From Anisus vortex (lineage: Eukaryota; Mollusca; Gastropoda; Planorbidae), in assembly GCA_949126835.1 (NCBI GenBank), contig OX421494.1, forward strand, positions 20,375,196 through 20,439,195: a stretch of DNA of 64,000 bases, in the 5' to 3' direction. Position numbers and translations under genes: made by a program. Of the stretch, positions 33,222 through 45,118 are shown one piece after another (the stretch's first letter is position 1; each line of letters starts with the position of its first letter). The notes beneath the pieces were generated by a model. That model searched no databases, was not told the DNA's origin, and was given only the letters and a program-made list of their open reading frames with translations.

Positions 33222-34426
33222 GTGGGAGAGAGAGAGAGAGGGAGAGAGAGAGAAAGAGAGAAAGAGAAAGAAAGATATGAGAGAGAGAAAGAGATAGAGA
33301 GAAAGAAAGATAGTGAGAGAGAGAGAAAGATAGTGAGAGAGAGAAAGAGAGAGAGAAAGAGAGTGAGAGAGAGAAAGAGAGTGAGAGAGAGAGAAAGAGA
33401 GTGTGAGAGAGAGAAAGAGTGAGAGAGAGAAAGAAAGAGAGTGAGAGAGAGAAAGAGAAAGAGAAAGAAAGATAGTGGGAGAGAGAGAAAGAGAGAGAGA
33501 AAGAAAGATAGTGAGAGAGAGAAAAAGAGTGAGAGAGAGAAAGAAAGAGAGAGAGAAAGAGAAAGAGAAAGAAAGATAGTGGGAGAGAGAGAAAGAGAGA
33601 GAGAAAGAAAGAGAGTGAGAGAGAGAGAAAGAGAGTGAGCGAGAGAAAGAATGTGAGAGAGAGAGAAAGAAAGATAGTGGGAGAGAGAGAAAGAGAGAGA
33701 GAAAGAAAGATAGTGAGAGAGAGAGAAAGAGTGAGAGAGAGAAAGAAAGAGAGTGAGAAAGAGAAAGAGAAAGAAAGATTGTGGGAGAGAGAGAAAGAGA
33801 GAGAGAAAGAAAGAGAGTGAGAGAGAGAGAAAGAGAGTGAGCGAGAGAAAGAATGTGAGAGAGAGAAAAAGAAAGTGTGAGAGAGAAAGAGAGTGAGAGA
33901 GAGAAAGAGAGATAGAAAGAAAGATAGTGAGAGAGAGAGAAAGAGAGAGAGAGAGAAAGAAAGTGAGAGAGAGAAAGAGATTGAGAGAGAGAAAGAGAGA
34001 GATAGAAAGAAAGATAGTGAGAGAGAGAGATAGAAAGAAAGAGAGTGAGAGCGAGAAAAAAAGTGAGAGAGAGAGAAAGAGAGTGAGAGAGAGAAAGAGA
34101 GAGAGAACGAAAGATAGTGAGAGAGAAAGAGAGTGAGAAAGAGAGTGAGAGAGAAAGAAAGAGAGATAGAGAAAAAAAAGAGAGAGGGGGGAGAGAAGGA
34201 GAGAGAGAAAGAAAGAGAGTGAGAGAGAGAAAGAGAGTGAGAGAGAGAAAGAAAGAGAGAGAGAGAGAGAGAAAGAGAGTGAGAAAGAGAGTGAGAGAGA
34301 GAAAGAAAGAGAGAGAGAGAGAGAAAGAGAGTGAGAAAGAGAGTGAGAGAGAAAGAAAGAGAGATAGACAAAAAAAAGAGAGAGAGAAAGAGAGATATAT
34401 AGAAATAGTGTGAGAGAGAAAGAGAT

Positions 34427-34457
<31 letters not shown>

Positions 34458-34550
34458 AAGAAAGAGAGTGAGAGAGAAAGAAAGAGAGATAGAAAAAAAA
34501 AAGAGAGAGAGAAAGAGAGATATATAGAAATAGTGTGAGAGAGAAAGAGA

Positions 34551-34584
<34 letters not shown>

Positions 34585-34590
34585 TAGAGA
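33222..34590. repeat. 1.37-kb homopurine GAGAAA/GTGAGA tract
   Basis: Almost pure A/G on the + strand, built from GAGAGAGAAAGA, GAAAGAAAGATAGTG and AGAGTGAG blocks. Recurrent blocks of about 100-190 bp (for example those with GATAGTGGGAGAGAG near 33470, 33575, 33675 and 33780) show segmental duplication. The very long open frames in both directions are artefacts of a stop-poor repeat. Confidence 0.98.
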
Positions 34591-35666
34591 GCGTAGGGCG
34601 TCATAGCCTAAAACTACTATTGTATTTCTTCGAGTCGTTTACTAGTTTGCATTCAAAATGTGTCAATTACTCAAGTTCTATGAAAATATCTATATTTACT
34701 TGACCTTGAAAAGAACGAGATAATATTATGTGCTCCTTCTGTTAAGTTGATGTATGTTTTTAATTTTGAAGAATCTGTGTTTTATTTTATTTATTTATTT
34801 TTGGGTTGAGTGTGTGTTTAACCTAAACCAGATTATATAATTTTGTTTGAAATGTTCAAGAAACCTGCCAATCTACAAGTAGGTAACGGTCAAACTAACC
34901 TAACACCAGCATGCCCCATAATAAGGGTGTACTTTAGAAAAAAAAAATTAGCCTTTTATCTTGTGTGTGTTTTAATTATGGAGTGTTTTCATAAGCTGTG
35001 CTAATATTAGAGATGTTGTGAAGTGTTTGATGTGTTAAATATAGCTGAAGCCTTAATTAACGTTATGTAAGTTTATTGGATGTTTCGTAAAAAAAAATCT
35101 GGGTTAGTGTTTGGGTTAAGTACAAAGCAAGCCAGTATGGGTTGATATTGATAAATAGTTGGTTTTTTTTTTTTCGATGCGATGAGCAATTTCATTGAAA
35201 GTTTTTTTTTTTTGTTTTTGTTTAAAGCAAAACTTTTTTTTTGTTTAAAGTGGAAGATACGGTCATTGATTTCAAGATGTGTGTGTTTCCTGGGCAGATT
35301 TATTTAGTCTTGCGATTAGTGTTAAAATAAGATTTCTTTATTGATTCAAACAGATGGAAATTTGTCTTGAGTACAGATGTTTTATCGCTCAGAATTTTTT
35401 TTAAACAATTTAAACGAACTATTTGAACTATTTGTACTCAAGCAGAGAAATATACTTATAAAAATAGACATGCACGCATACAATAACACAATTTATCATA
35501 CAAGAAAAAAAGGTCATTAGTGGTCAGCTATATTGCATTCTGGCTGACTGAAGTCTTGACGATATATTTCCTGTTATGTAAGCTTATATTTTTTTGAAAT
35601 CTTATGGTAGATAGTATAACCACAGCCTAGTCATTATGATGCAGATGAAAGAACGAGGGTTATAAA
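34591..35666 (+). other. Intron sequence, no gene seen
   Basis: AT-rich with T runs. No exon-like frame. Confidence 0.5.
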
Positions 35667-35690
35667 TAGGGATGTTAAACGAAAACCGGA
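35667..35690 (+). mobile_element. Solo left end of the TAGGGATGTTAA hAT family
   Basis: Matches the first 24 bases at 30126 (TAGGGATGTTAAACGAAAAC...). No right end follows. Confidence 0.6.
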
Positions 35691-35805
35691 ATACCTGATT
35701 CCGGTTTTGATTACCCCCCCCCCACACACACACAGGGCGCTCTATAACATGCGCTGTTGAGATTTTGTTGCAGATTTTAGAATCATAGATTTTGAGTTAT
35801 TTTGT

Positions 35806-37847
35806 TTGTTGTTGACTTCGGATCCCGTCGGTTGTGTACATGTAATTTCCCGTAGATCCCGTCGGTTGTGTACATGTAATTTCCCGTGGATCCCGTCGGT
35901 TGTGTACATGTAATTTCCCGTGGATCCCGTCGGTTGTGTACATGTAATTTCCCGTGGATCCTGTCGGTTGTGTACATGTAATTTCCCGTGGATCCCGTCG
36001 GTTGTGTACATGTAATTTCCCGTGGATCCCGTCGGTTGTGTACATGTAATTTCCCGTGGATCCCGTCGGTTGTGTACATGTAATTTCCCGTGGATCCCGT
36101 CGGTTGTGTACATGTAATTTCCCGTGGATCCTGTCGGTTGTGTACATGTAATTTCCCGTGGATTTCGTCGGTTGTGTACATGTAATTTCCCGTGGATCCC
36201 GTCGGTTGTGTACATGTAATTTCCCGTGGATCCCGTCGGTTGTGTACATGTAATTTCCCGTGGATCCCGTCGGTTGTGTACATGTAATTTCCCGTAGATC
36301 CCGTCGGTTGTGTACATGTAATTTCCCGTGGATCCCGTCGGTTGTGTACATGTAATTTCCCGTGGATCCCGTCGGTTGTGTACATGTAATTTCAAGTGGA
36401 TCCTGTCGGTTGTGTACATGTAATTTCCCGTGGATCCCGTCGGTTGTGTACATGTAATTTCCCGTGGATCCCGTCGGTTGTGTACATGTAATTTCCCGTG
36501 GATCCCGTCGGTTGTGTACATGTAATTTCCCGTGGATCCCGTCGGTTGTGTACATGTAATTTCCCGTGGATCCTATCGGTTGTGTACATGTAATTTCCCG
36601 TGGATCCCGTCGGTTGTGTACATGTAATTTCCCGTGGATCCCGTCGGTTGTGTACATGTAATTTCCCGTAGATCCCGTCGGTTGTGTACATGTAATTTCC
36701 CGTGGATCCCGTCGGTTGTGTACATGTAATTTCCCGTGGATCCCGTCGGTTGTGTACATGTAATTTCAAGTGGATCCTGTCGGTTGTGTACATGTAATTT
36801 CCCGTGGATCCCGTCGGTTGTGTACATGTAATTTCCCGTGGATCCCGTCGGTTGTGTACATGTAATTTCCCGTGGATCCCGTCGGTTGTGTACATGTAAT
36901 TTCCCGTGGATCCCGTCGGTTGTGTACATGTAATTTCCCGTGGATCCCGTCGGTTGTGTACATGTAATTTCCCGTGGATCCTGTCGGTTGTGTACATGTA
37001 ATTTCCCGTGGATTTCGTCGGTTGTGTACATGTAATTTCCCGTGGATCCCGTCGGTTGTGTACATGTAATTTCCCGTGGATCCCGTCGGTTGTGTACATG
37101 TAATTTCCCGTGGATCCCGTCGGTTGTGTACATGTAATTTCCCGTAGATCCCGTCGGTTGTGTACATGTAATTTCCCGTGGATCCCGTCGGTTGTGTACA
37201 TGTAATTTCCCGTGGATCCCGTCGGTTGTGTACATGTAATTTCAAGTGGATCCTGTCGGTTGTGTACATGTAATTTCCCGTGGATCCCGTCGGTTGTGTA
37301 CATGTAATTTCCCGTGGATCCCGTCGGTTGTGTACATGTAATTTCCCGTGGATCCCGTCGGTTGTGTACATGTAATTTCCCGTGGATCCCGTCGGTTGTG
37401 TACATGTAATTTCCCGTGGATCCTATCGGTTGTGTACATGTAATTTCCCGTGGATCCCGTCGGTTGTGTACATGTAATTTCCCGTGGATCCCGTCGGTTG
37501 TGTACATGTAATTTCCCGTAGATCCCGTCGGTTGTGTACATGTAATTTCCCGTGGATCCCGTCGGTTGTGTACATGTAATTTCCCGTGGATCCCGTCGGT
37601 TGTGTACATGTAATTTCAAGTGGATCCTGTCGGTTGTGTACATGTAATTTCCCGTGGATCCCGTCGGTTGTGTACATGTAATTTCCCGTGGATCCCGTCG
37701 GTTGTGTACATGTAATTTCCCGTGGATCCCGTCGGTTGTGTACATGTAATTTCCCGTGGATCCCGTCGGTTGTGTACATGTAATTTCCCGTGGATCCCGT
37801 CGGTTGTGTACATGTAATTTCCCGTGGATCCCGTCGGTTGTGTACAT
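35806..37847. repeat. 34-bp minisatellite, about 60 copies, with 850-bp higher-order period
   Basis: The unit is 34 bp (GGATCCCGTCGGTTGTGTAC plus ATGTAATTTCCCGT), nearly every unit carrying GGATC. Sparse variants mark a higher-order structure. TTTCAAGTGGATCC recurs at about 36393, 36767, 37243 and 37617 (steps of 374, 476 and 374). GTAGATC, GGATTTCGTC (36162 and 37012) and GGATCCTATC (36572 and 37422) repeat at the same 850-bp distance, which is 25 units. Since 34 is not a multiple of three, all three minus frames are the same 34-residue cycle and stay open. No gene is implied. Confidence 0.97.
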
Positions 37848-38030
37848 GTTCAGATCCTGGTTAAAAAGAAAACACCGACATTTGATCCCGGGTTGCAAGG
37901 GTGTCGTTGGTTCTACCCAGCTCCGGTGGGTACTCGACATCAGTTGAAACAATTTATGGTGTATGAGCATTGTGTTTGCCACACTATCCCAATACATTCC
38001 ACGACCTTTGAAACTGGTGGAATTTGGATT
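37848..38030 (+). mobile_element. SINE body directly abutting the 34-bp array
   Basis: TTCAGATCCTGGTTAA stands where the family has its B-box (GGTTCGAATCC). It is followed by AAGGGTGTCGTTGGTTCTAC, CCAGCTCCGGTGGGTACTCG, GACATCAGTTGAAAC and GCATTGTGTTTGCCACAC. The tRNA-like head is missing and the array occupies its place. Confidence 0.75.
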
Positions 38031-38149
38031 GGCCTTCAAGCTTTCCAAGGAAAACTCTTTGACTTGCATTCGAGAAGAATATTTGAATCTAAGACTGAAA
38101 TGGCCCATTATGAATTTCTTAATTTTTATTATCGATGAGCTCTAAGTCT

Positions 38150-38350
38150 GTTGACACGGCATACTAGAGTATTGTGTGGCTAGCACAATTCCCAGCCACC
38201 TTTACCTTACCCAAACTAAAGTAAGGTACCCATCAGAGCTGGGTTAGACTCAGGCGCTGTGGCCAACGGCAGCGCGGTCGGCTGGCGTACTGAAGGTTCG
38301 AATCCAGGTTGAAGGCCAGGATTTGTTATCGGGTCTGGAGGGTGTCCCTG
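38150..38350. mobile_element. Rearranged SINE: inverted 3' half joined to a direct 5' half
   Basis: 38150-38246, read on the minus strand, is the SINE 3' body (ACCCAGCTCTGATGGGTACC, then GTGCTAGCCACACAATACTC, then ATGCCGTG). From about 38255 the + strand gives the SINE head (GGCAGCGCGGTCGGCTGGCG, B-box GGTTCGAATCC) and on to GGGTGTCCCTGAGAT. The two halves are head to head, so an internal inversion or two facing insertions must have occurred. Confidence 0.75.
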
Positions 38351-38740
38351 AGATAGTGAAGCTCCAGAAAATTCTGAAAAGGGCAACGTAATGCAAAGAG
38401 AATAAACTTTTTTTTAAAACTCCAACTCTAACATCAAAGTAACGTAACGAAGCGCCGCTTAAAATACTACGTAACATCTGCAGACATGTCTAACTGACAC
38501 TGAACTGGAGAAAAAGTTTCTGCTTTCGTGATTTGGTTACTGGAAAAGCAAAAAAAAAATAAAAAAAATAAACAACTTTTAAAAATTGAGATTTAAAACA
38601 CACAACTTGTAAAACAACCTGTCAAGAATTGTTGATCCCCCTTAAAGTTTTCTCGTGTCCATTATTTTAGAAGTTGTTTTGATTTTAAGGTCTCACAAAG
38701 TTACATTTGAATAAATCGTTGGCAATGTACAGAAGTCAAA
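38351..38740 (+). other. Intron sequence, nothing recognised
   Basis: AT-rich, with A runs near 38550. Confidence 0.5.
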
Positions 38741-39063
38741 GGGGCCGTCCATAAAGGACGTCACGCACCTGAAGATAACAATTGTTTTAACGGTATTTGA
38801 CGAAGGGGAGGGGGTTGTTTAAACATTGTGACGTCACATCAAATCAATGCGCATGTTTAAATGACATTTGCACCGTAACTAGTTTTACCTTTATTGACTA
38901 CAGTTACTCTTCTGTTTATTTTAATACATATACAATGACAATAAGATTGAATTGAAACATACTTATTTTAAAATTGGAAATATGGTGTGTTTTTTAGAGA
39001 AAAAAAAAGGGGGGGGGGATAAAAGAAGGTCAAAATCGCGTGACGTTAGTTATGGACGGCGCT
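38741..39063. mobile_element. MITE with GGGGCCGTCCATAA ends, copy 2
   Basis: Starts GGGGCCGTCCATAAAGGACG and ends with CGTGACGTTAGTTATGGACG followed by GCGCT, the inverted repeat with a few changes. The interior matches 28077-28643 outside the SINE (CACGCACCT, TTGACTACAGTTA, ACAATGACAATAA). TCAAA occurs on both sides (38736-38740 and 39063-39067), so the exact duplication is uncertain. Confidence 0.75.
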
Positions 39064-39230
39064 CAAATGAACCATTTCTTTCATCTTTTTTTTTTCTTTT
39101 TTTTTCTTACTTTGAAACGCTTTCAACTCGTTGGTTCTATTTTGGCATATAATTAGTTGTTGAGCTAGGCATGATGGGTATTGACAGTATAGGCATGATG
39201 GTATTGACAGTTTAAGTTGACGTAAAGTGA

Positions 39231-39391
39231 AACAACACGTACCGACGAAATATACACGAGTATCGATGAGAAAATGCGTTGCCAAACACGTACCGACGAA
39301 ATATACACGAGTATCGATGAGAAAATGCGTTACCAAACACGTACCGACGAAATATACACGAGTATCGATGAGAAAATGCGTTGCCAAACAC
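39231..39391. repeat. 51-bp minisatellite, three copies
   Basis: Three units of ACACGTACCGACGAAATATA, then CACGAGTATCGATGAGAAAA and TGCGTTGCCAA, with one G/A difference (GTTGCC/GTTACC). Both strands are open because 51 is divisible by three. Confidence 0.95.
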
Positions 39392-39730
39392 GTTTGTCCA
39401 ATCTATTACAGTAATTAAAAAGACATAATGACATGTAGAGTCAGAATGCGGAAACCATTAAGGGACGACGGCATTCCTTGCCAGGCTAATAATCGACACA
39501 TGACTGAGGATACTTGTTCCCCAAACTCCACTAAAGACTATTATCTTGTTCTGCCCTCGTGACCCATGAAGCAGCAGGTGTTTTCCTTATGGTTAGGTGC
39601 AGGTAGGTTATTCTAAAATTCTAAAAGGGGGGGGGGGGGAGTTAGTTCAATCTTATGGCGTGAGCCCAACAAAAAGAAAAGGATCAAATATTTTAAACAA
39701 TTCAATTTTGACTTAGAAGAATAGCATTAT
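39392..39730 (+). other. Intron sequence, nothing recognised
   Basis: No exon-like frame. A G run lies at 39628-39640. Confidence 0.5.
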
Positions 39731-40199
39731 GGTTGTTCAGAGACATGTTTAGTTCTGACTGTGTGTCTCGTGGTATTGGTTGTTCAGAGACATGTTTAGT
39801 TCTGACTGTGTGTCTCGTGGTATTGGTTGTTCAGAGACATGTTTAGTTCTGACTGTGTGTCTCGTGGTATTGGTTGTTCAGAGACATGTTTAGTTCTGAC
39901 TGTGTGTCTCGTGGTATTGGTTGTTCAGAGACATGTTTAGTTCTGACTGTGTGTCTCGTGGTATTGGTTGTTCAGAGACATGTTTAGTTCTGACTGTGTG
40001 TCTCGTGGTATTGGTTGTTCAGAGACATGTTTAGTTCTGACTGTGTGTCTCGTGGTATTGGTTGTTCAGAGACATGTTTAGTTCTGACTGTGTGTCTCGT
40101 GGTATTGGTTGTTCAGAGACATGTTTAGTTCTGACTGTGTGTCTCGTGGTATTGGTTGTTCAGAGACATGTTTAGTTCTGACTGTGTGTCTCGTGGTAT
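39731..40199. repeat. 47-bp minisatellite, ten copies, nearly identical
   Basis: The unit is GGTTGTTCAGAGACATGTTT, then AGTTCTGACTGTGTGTCTCG, then TGGTATT. I see essentially no differences between copies, which suggests recent expansion or homogenisation. Confidence 0.97.
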
Positions 40200-41149
40200 A
40201 AAATCACATGGTCAGATCATTGTAAGCACCTTGCAATGGACAAAGACTTGGCTCATGGACAATTTTATGATATTGTCACTGGACGAAAACCATAACCAAT
40301 ATTTCAACAATCGTAACGTGAAGATTGAAGCGAGGCAATGTTATCATCAACTTGTTATTACATTCATCCTGAACATAAGATCTCATTCATTCATCAAGGT
40401 CTTCCAAGTCTGCAGTTGTATCTACTTGTATAATATATAGACTATCAGAGCCACAACTTGTTGAAACTTGTGACCATACCACAACTAGCTTGGTCGCCGT
40501 CTGAATCACAACTGACTTGTCTTTCGTTTTCTTCGTATCTAAAAAAATATTACTATAACAGACCTAATGTAGAAAAAATGTCGGAACTGCTTAATTCTAG
40601 TTCTCTAAAAGAACTTAAAAAACTAAGCATATTTTCAAAAATATTAGTATCTGCTTTTAAAAAATGAAAAAAAGGTTAGAAACGTTTAAGTATATTAACA
40701 TGTTGGTTTGTCACTATGTTAATGAGAGATAGTCGTGGAAGTAATGTAATATACAAAGCCGCAAGAAAAATTGTGAATGATTTCTTAAATGTTCGTTCTC
40801 AGTATATTAATGAAAGTGATGTACCTGTATGTCTATGTTAGTAAATTAAGTTGTTGTTTTTTTTCTTTGTTTTTTTCCCCCCAAAAATTGTATTATAAAC
40901 TAAATTATCCCCCTGAATTTTCTTTTAGGATACCTTTAATTAATATTTTTTTTATTACCTTTATTTTTATTACTAATATTTGTATTACTATAATTGTTCA
41001 ATTTATTATTCACAAATGCTATAATTTTCTTATGTTTTGACTATGCCTTTATTGTACCTATGTTATGCCTACTATGTGGCTAATAAATATTGTTCATTGT
41101 TCATTGTTCATTGTTGATAGGAAGCCCTTGGACAATCTCCAAACTCCTT
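40200..41149 (+). other. Non-coding stretch, possible LINE 3' tail at its end
   Basis: Short open frames (40156-40440, 40458-40667) have no recognised domain. The end (41040-41116) reads TTATGCCTACTATGTGGCTA, then AATAAAT and ATTGTTCATTGTTCATTG. This is an AATAAA followed by short tandem repeats, as at many non-LTR retrotransposon 3' ends. That reading is speculative. Confidence 0.4.
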
Positions 41150-41150
41150 C

Positions 41151-41266
41151 ATTCCATAGTGCCAAATCGTTCATTCCATAGTGCCAAATCGTTCATTCCA
41201 TAGTGCCAAATCGTTCATTCCATAGTGCCAAATCGTTCATTCCATAGTGCCAAATCGTTCATTCAA
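41151..41266. repeat. 22-bp repeat, five copies
   Basis: ATTCCATAGTGCCAAATCGTTC repeated five times without visible differences. Confidence 0.97.
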
Positions 41267-42126
41267 TATCATGCGCAACTTACTACAATTTATAAACTAA
41301 CATATAATGAATTTCTTACAGATATTAAATTTTATTCTTAATCATTTACCTTTTTTCCATCATAAAATTCTGGACATGGAATTCAGCGTCTTTGTATTTA
41401 GTATCTTCTTATTATGTTACAGACTTTCAAGAAGTTGATTAATAGGTCATATGCATATTCGTCGATTTTTAGTTTAGTTTGCATTTTCATTAAGACCTTT
41501 AATGTGTTGTTGAATTTACGGACTTCTTCAGATAACCTATTCCGGGGCTAGAATGCCACTTAATATTCATCATCACGAGAAATGGACTATCTAATCAAAT
41601 ATTTTAAACCTTAAAAGCTAAAACTCGTGTAGCCTTTTTTTATGCGTTTATTATGTACAATTGCATATTATTTAACTTTAATATTTTATGAGCATCGCAC
41701 AAGGTTATACATAAGTTGAAGAGCTAAATAGTTGTTGTTGTTTTTTGCTATGAAAATACCAGTCCGAGAAAGTTGACCTAGTTGGCTCCCCTCACACGTT
41801 TGAAGTAGGCACTTGTAGACGCGACATCTGTTCATTAAGAAAACTGCCATTAGCCGGATTGTGGACCTTGTAGGACATATTTAAACACGAGTGAATTAGT
41901 GGGGGTGAATGTAGAGCTATGGTGTACGGAGCATAATATTCGAAACATACAGCACTAGAAATGCAGACATTACGTAATCGTCATTGGGGAGGGTGGAGAG
42001 GGGGATGAGGTGGGACTGCACGTGCCTGACAGGATGAAAAAGAGGCTTTGAAACATAGAAGAATAGATTGATAGAAAGGATACAAGAGGGAGATGGAACG
42101 AGAGAAAAGAAAATATACAGAAATAG
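41267..42126 (+). other. Intron sequence, nothing recognised
   Basis: AT-rich. From about 42040 it becomes purine-rich and leads into the 53-bp array. Confidence 0.5.
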
Positions 42127-45118
42127 AAAAGCATAAACTGAGTATTTGAAAAAGAGTGAGAGAGTGAGAGAGTCCACCAGATTCAACATATCGATAAACA
42201 GAGTATTTGAAAGAGAGTGAGAGAGTCCACCAGATTCAACATATCGATAAACAGAGTATTTGAAAGAGAGTGAGAGAGTCCACCAGATTCAACATATCGA
42301 TAAACTGAGTATTTGAAAGAGAGTGAGAGAGTCCACCAGATTCAACATATCGATAAACTGAGTATTTGAAAGAGAGTGAGAGAGTCCACCAGATTCAACA
42401 TATCGATAAACAGAGTATTTGAAAGAGAGTGAGAGAGTCCACCAGATTCAACATATCGATAAACAGAGTATTTGAAAGAGAGTGAGAGAGTCCACCAGAT
42501 TCAACATATCGATAAACTGAGTATTTGAAAGAGAGTGAGAGAGTCCACCAGATTCAACATATCGATAAACAGAGTATTTGAAAGAGAGTGAGAGAGTCCA
42601 CCAGATTCAACATATCGATAAACAGAGTATTTGAAAGAGAGTGAGAGAGTCCACCAGATTCAACATATCGATAAACTGAGTATTTGAAAGAGAGTGAGAG
42701 AGTCCACCAGATTCAACATATCGATAAACAGAGTATTTGAAAGAGAGTGAGAGAGTCCACCAGATTCAACGTATCGATAAACAGAGTATTTGAAAGAGAG
42801 TGAGAGAGTCCACCAGATTCAACATATCGATAAACAGAGTATTTGAAAGAGAGTGAGAGAGTCCACCAGATTCAACATATCGATAAACAGAGTATTTGAA
42901 AGAGAGTGAGAGAGTCCACCAGATTCAACATATCGATAAACAGAGTATTTGAAAGAGAGTGAGAGAGTCCACCAGATTCAACATATCGATAAACAGAGTA
43001 TTTGAAAGAGAGTGAGAGAGTCCACCAGATTCAACATATCGATAAACAGAGTATTTGAAAGAGAGTGAGAGAGTCCACCAGATTCAACATATCGATAAAC
43101 AGAGTATTTGAAAGAGAGTGAGAGAGTCCACCAGATTCAACATATCGATAAACAGAGTATTTGAAAGAGAGTGAGAGAGTCCACCAGATTCAACATATCG
43201 ATAAACAGAGTATTTGAAAGAGAGTGAGAGAGTCCACCAGATTCAACATATCGATAAACAGAGTATTTGAAAGAGAGTGAGAGAGTCCACCAGATTCAAC
43301 ATATCGATAAACAGAGTATTTGAAAGAGAGTGAGAGAGTCCACCAGATTCAACATATCGATAAACAGAGTATTTGAAAGAGAGTGAGAGAGTCCACCAGA
43401 TTCAACATATCGATAAACAGAGTATTTGAAAGAGAGTGAGAGAGTCCACCAGATTCAACATATCGATAAACAGAGTATTTGAAAGAGAGTGAGAGAGTCC
43501 ACCAGATTCAACATATCGATAAACAGAGTATTTGAAAGAGAGTGAGAGAGTCCACCAGATTCAACATATCGATAAACAGAGTATTTGAAAGAGAGTGAGA
43601 GAGTCCACCAGATTCAACATATCGATAAACAGAGTATTTGAAAGAGAGTGAGAGAGTCCACCAGATTCAACATATCGATAAACAGAGTATTTGAAAGAGA
43701 GTGAGAGAGTCCACCAGATTCAACATATCGATAAACAGAGTATTTGAAAGAGAGTGAGAGAGTCCACCAGATTCAACATATCGATAAACAGAGTATTTGA
43801 AAGAGAGTGAGAGAGTCCACCAGATTCAACATATCGATAAACAGAGTATTTGAAAGAGAGTGAGAGAGTCCACCAGATTCAACATATCGATAAACAGAGT
43901 ATTTGAAAGAGAGTGAGAGAGTCCACCAGATTCAACATATCGATAAACAGAGTATTTGAAAGAGAGTGAGAGAGTCCACCAGATTCAACATATCGATAAA
44001 CAGAGTATTTGAAAGAGAGTGAGAGAGTCCACCAGATTCAACATATCGATAAACAGAGTATTTGAAAGAGAGTGAGAGAGTCCACCAGATTCAACATATC
44101 GATAAACAGAGTATTTGAAAGAGAGTGAGAGAGTCCACCAGATTCAACATATCGATAAACAGAGTATTTGAAAGAGAGTGAGAGAGTCCACCAGATTCAA
44201 CATATCGATAAACAGAGTATTTGAAAGAGAGTGAGAGAGTCCACCAGATTCAACATATCGATAAACAGAGTATTTGAAAGAGAGTGAGAGAGTCCACCAG
44301 ATTCAACATATCGATAAACAGAGTATTTGAAAGAGAGTGAGAGAGTCCACCAGATTCAACATATCGATAAACAGAGTATTTGAAAGAGAGTGAGAGAGTC
44401 CACCAGATTCAACATATCGATAAACAGAGTATTTGAAAGAGAGTGAGAGAGTCCACCAGATTCAACATATCGATAAACAGAGTATTTGAAAGAGAGTGAG
44501 AGAGTCCACCAGATTCAACATATCGATAAACAGAGTATTTGAAAGAGAGTGAGAGAGTCCACCAGATTCAACATATCGATAAACAGAGTATTTGAAAGAG
44601 AGTGAGAGAGTCCACCAGATTCAACATATCGATAAACAGAGTATTTGAAAGAGAGTGAGAGAGTCCACCAGATTCAACATATCGATAAACAGAATATTTG
44701 AAAGAGAGTGAGAGAGTCCACCAGATTCAACATATCGATAAACAGAGTATTTGAAAGAGAGTGAGAGAGTCCACCAGATTCAACATATCGATAAACAGAG
44801 TATTTGAAAGAGAGTGAGAGAGTCCACCAGATTCAACATATCGATAAACAGAGTATTTGAAAGAGAGTGAGAGAGTCCACCAGATTCAACATATCGATAA
44901 ACAGAGTATTTGAAAGAGAGTGAGAGAGTCCACCAGATTCAACATATCGATAAACAGAGTATTTGAAAGAGAGTGAGAGAGTCCCCCAGATTCAACATAT
45001 CGATAAGCAGAGTATTTGAAAGAGAGTGAGAGAGTCTTCAGATTCAACATATCGATAAACAGAGTATTTGAAAGAGAGTGAGAGAGTCCCCCAGATTCAA
45101 CATAGCGATAAGCAGAGT
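42127..45118. repeat. 3-kb 53-bp minisatellite, about 56 copies
   Basis: The unit is AGAGTATTTGAAAGAGAGTG, then AGAGAGTCCACCAGATTCAA, then CATATCGATAAAC. The middle is almost invariant over more than 2 kb. The left edge carries AAACTGAG instead of AAACAGAG in some units, spaced about every third unit (near 42354, 42514 and 42673). The right edge is degraded (CCCCCAGATTC, TCTTCAGATTC, ATAAGCAGAG, CATAGCGAT). Perfect interior with worn edges is the pattern expected from unequal exchange. Confidence 0.98.

Noticed and set aside
33190..34604. Open frames up to 463 codons (Ser/Leu/Phe-rich on one strand, Arg/Glu/Lys-rich on the other)
   Set aside because: Translation of the purine tract. Several frames and both strands are open at once.
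35742..38108. Nested open frames up to 405 codons with a 34-residue repeat (YTTDGIHGKLHVHNRRDPRE-type)
   Set aside because: The 34-bp unit gives the same 34-residue cycle in all three frames. The extension into unique sequence (to 38108) reads through a SINE body.
42127..45118. CRISPR-like array (regular 53-bp spacing)
   Set aside because: The whole unit is repeated with no variable spacers. It is a minisatellite in an animal genome.
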